From positions 1 through 15,047 of the forward strand of contig JAJDES010000391.1 of assembly GCA_029259675.1 (NCBI GenBank): a stretch of DNA of 15,047 nucleotides. The letters run 5' to 3'. Shown here in pieces: positions 14,358 to 15,047 of the stretch. Under the pieces are notes generated by a model. It was not told where the DNA came from and did not search any database. It saw only the letters and a list, made by a program, of their open reading frames with translations. Origin of the DNA: Planctomycetota bacterium (GTDB lineage: Bacteria; Planctomycetota; UBA1135; GCA-002686595). Positions within the stretch are counted from its first letter, which is position 1; the number at the start of each line of letters is the position of its first letter. The position numbers and the translations under genes were made by a program.

Positions 14358-14409
14358 GCCCAACAGGTCCGCGGGCGCGCGCCCATTTAGATTCGCTATC
14401 GCGTTGGGC
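14358..14409. repeat. Inverted repeat in the gap between two glycosyltransferase genes
   Basis: GCCCAAC at 14358-14364 pairs with GTTGGGC at 14403-14409. Between them lies a 12-bp perfect palindrome, GGGCGCGCGCCC (14373-14384). The gap between the two genes is only 94 bp, so these elements fill half of it. No T-run follows on the minus strand. It may modulate read-through in the operon. Confidence 0.4.
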
Positions 14410-14429
14410 CCTAGTGCTCGACACCTGCG

Positions 14430-15047
14430 CTAGTTGACCTTGGCCTGGGACTTCTTGCGAATCATCTCGAGCGCCTCGGCGTAGATCACTTCAAACTCGA
14501 CGGCGTCGTCCTTGACCGACTTGACTTCGAGATCGCTGGGAAACAGGCAATCGAGTTCTTCGCGGCTAATGAGGAAGCGCGACAATTGATCGGCCAGGTG
14601 CTCGGCGTCGCCGACACGGAAGTGGTAGCCCGTCAATCCCGGTTCCACCAATTCGGCCATGCCGCCCAAATCGCTGACCAGAATCGGCGTGCGCGTTGCG
14701 AGCGCTTCGAGAATGATCAGGGGCGAATTTTCGTACCAGATGCTCGGCACGACTAATACGTCGGTTTCGGCCAAGACTCCCGAGACTTCGTCGCGCTTGA
14801 GCCCGCCGCAAAGCTGCGCGCCGGTTTGATCGGCCAAGCGCTGCAATTTGACGATGTAGCCGGGATTGTGGGAAAGGTTGCCGAAGATGCGCAATTCGCC
14901 CTGTTTGCGCAGGGGCGCCTGAATGCGATTCCAAGCCTCCATCAAAATGTGAACGCCCTTGTGCGGCACGGGCGTACCGATGAAGGCGACGCGCAGCTTG
15001 GAGCCGCGCGGTGAACGCTTCACATCTTTGAAGGGTTCAATGTTGAT
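14430..15047 (-). CDS. GT-B glycosyltransferase (family 4 type), N-terminus cut by the window edge
   Basis: The 205 residues present are the C-terminal donor-binding domain; the acceptor domain lies beyond the right edge. Visible motifs, counted from the first codon in the window, are RVAFIGTPVPHKGVHILMEA (19-38) with the phosphate-contacting Lys30, PSIWYENSPLIILEA (101-115) with the E-x7-E pair Glu106 and Glu114, and VSDLGGMAELVEPGLTGYHF (124-143). The IWYEN and DLGGMAE segments closely match those of the gene at 11622-12878, so the two are probably paralogues. The frame stays open to the edge; a GTG at 15023 lies inside the domain and is not the start. It is first of three glycosyltransferase genes in this direction within the window; the next starts 94 bp further on. 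Confidence 0.9.
   Translation of the reverse strand: MNIEPFKDVKRSPRGSKLRVAFIGTPVPHKGVHILMEAWNRIQAPLRKQGELRIFGNLSHNPGYIVKLQRLADQTGAQLCGGLKRDEVSGVLAETDVLVVPSIWYENSPLIILEALATRTPILVSDLGGMAELVEPGLTGYHFRVGDAEHLADQLSRFLISREELDCLFPSDLEVKSVKDDAVEFEVIYAEALEMIRKKSQAKVN

Noticed and set aside
13628..14437. Plus-strand open frame of 269 codons
   Set aside because: Antisense to a glycosyltransferase with intact E-x7-E and Rossmann motifs.

Overview
The window is GC-rich bacterial DNA that looks like Planctomycetota, probably one of the deep-branching lineages that keep a cell-wall gene cluster. This assignment is an inference. It rests on a secreted protein with a C-terminal module (GTSPG, LPLNFD, HAATAS, ending in LVP) that I recall from exported planctomycete proteins, an FG-GAP propeller protein, a lone SecD-type P1-head lipoprotein, and a CxxC protein with no function I recognise. 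No rRNA, tRNA, CRISPR array, transposase or phage gene was seen.

Left part (1-5350, minus strand): a division and cell-wall (dcw) operon read leftward in the order mraZ - rsmH - ftsL-like - ftsI-type transpeptidase - murE. murE runs off the left edge. From rsmH onward the genes overlap by ATGA, ATGA and TAATG, so they are probably translationally coupled. MraZ is the usual autorepressor of such operons, and three GTGG-centred boxes at an exact 10-bp period (5431-5460) lie 81 bp upstream of its start. The transpeptidase is about 757 aa, longer than usual, with intact SxxK, SxN and KTG motifs, a diverged N-terminal half and an insert after KTG. murE carries the DNPR motif expected of meso-diaminopimelate-adding enzymes. 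Together these genes indicate peptidoglycan synthesis and septal cross-linking.

Middle part (5351-11586): a long non-coding stretch (5351-6287) holds the MraZ boxes, a 16-bp palindrome resembling an NrdR box, two perfect hairpins and a degenerate array of about 10 bp per unit. Next is a minus-strand gene for a double-CxxC protein with an acidic then a lysine-rich tail. Four plus-strand genes follow: the P1-head lipoprotein, a secreted protein with the planctomycete-type C-terminal module (ending in a good terminator), a small conserved cytosolic protein, and a secreted seven-blade FG-GAP propeller. The lipoprotein and propeller genes look less GC-rich than the flanking operons, by eye.

Right part (11622-15047, minus strand): three GT-B (family 4 type) glycosyltransferases read leftward. 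The first is cut by the right edge. They probably form a surface-polysaccharide locus. The two complete ones share an N-terminal-half cysteine cluster, and the outer two share a nearly identical donor-site motif, so they look like paralogues.
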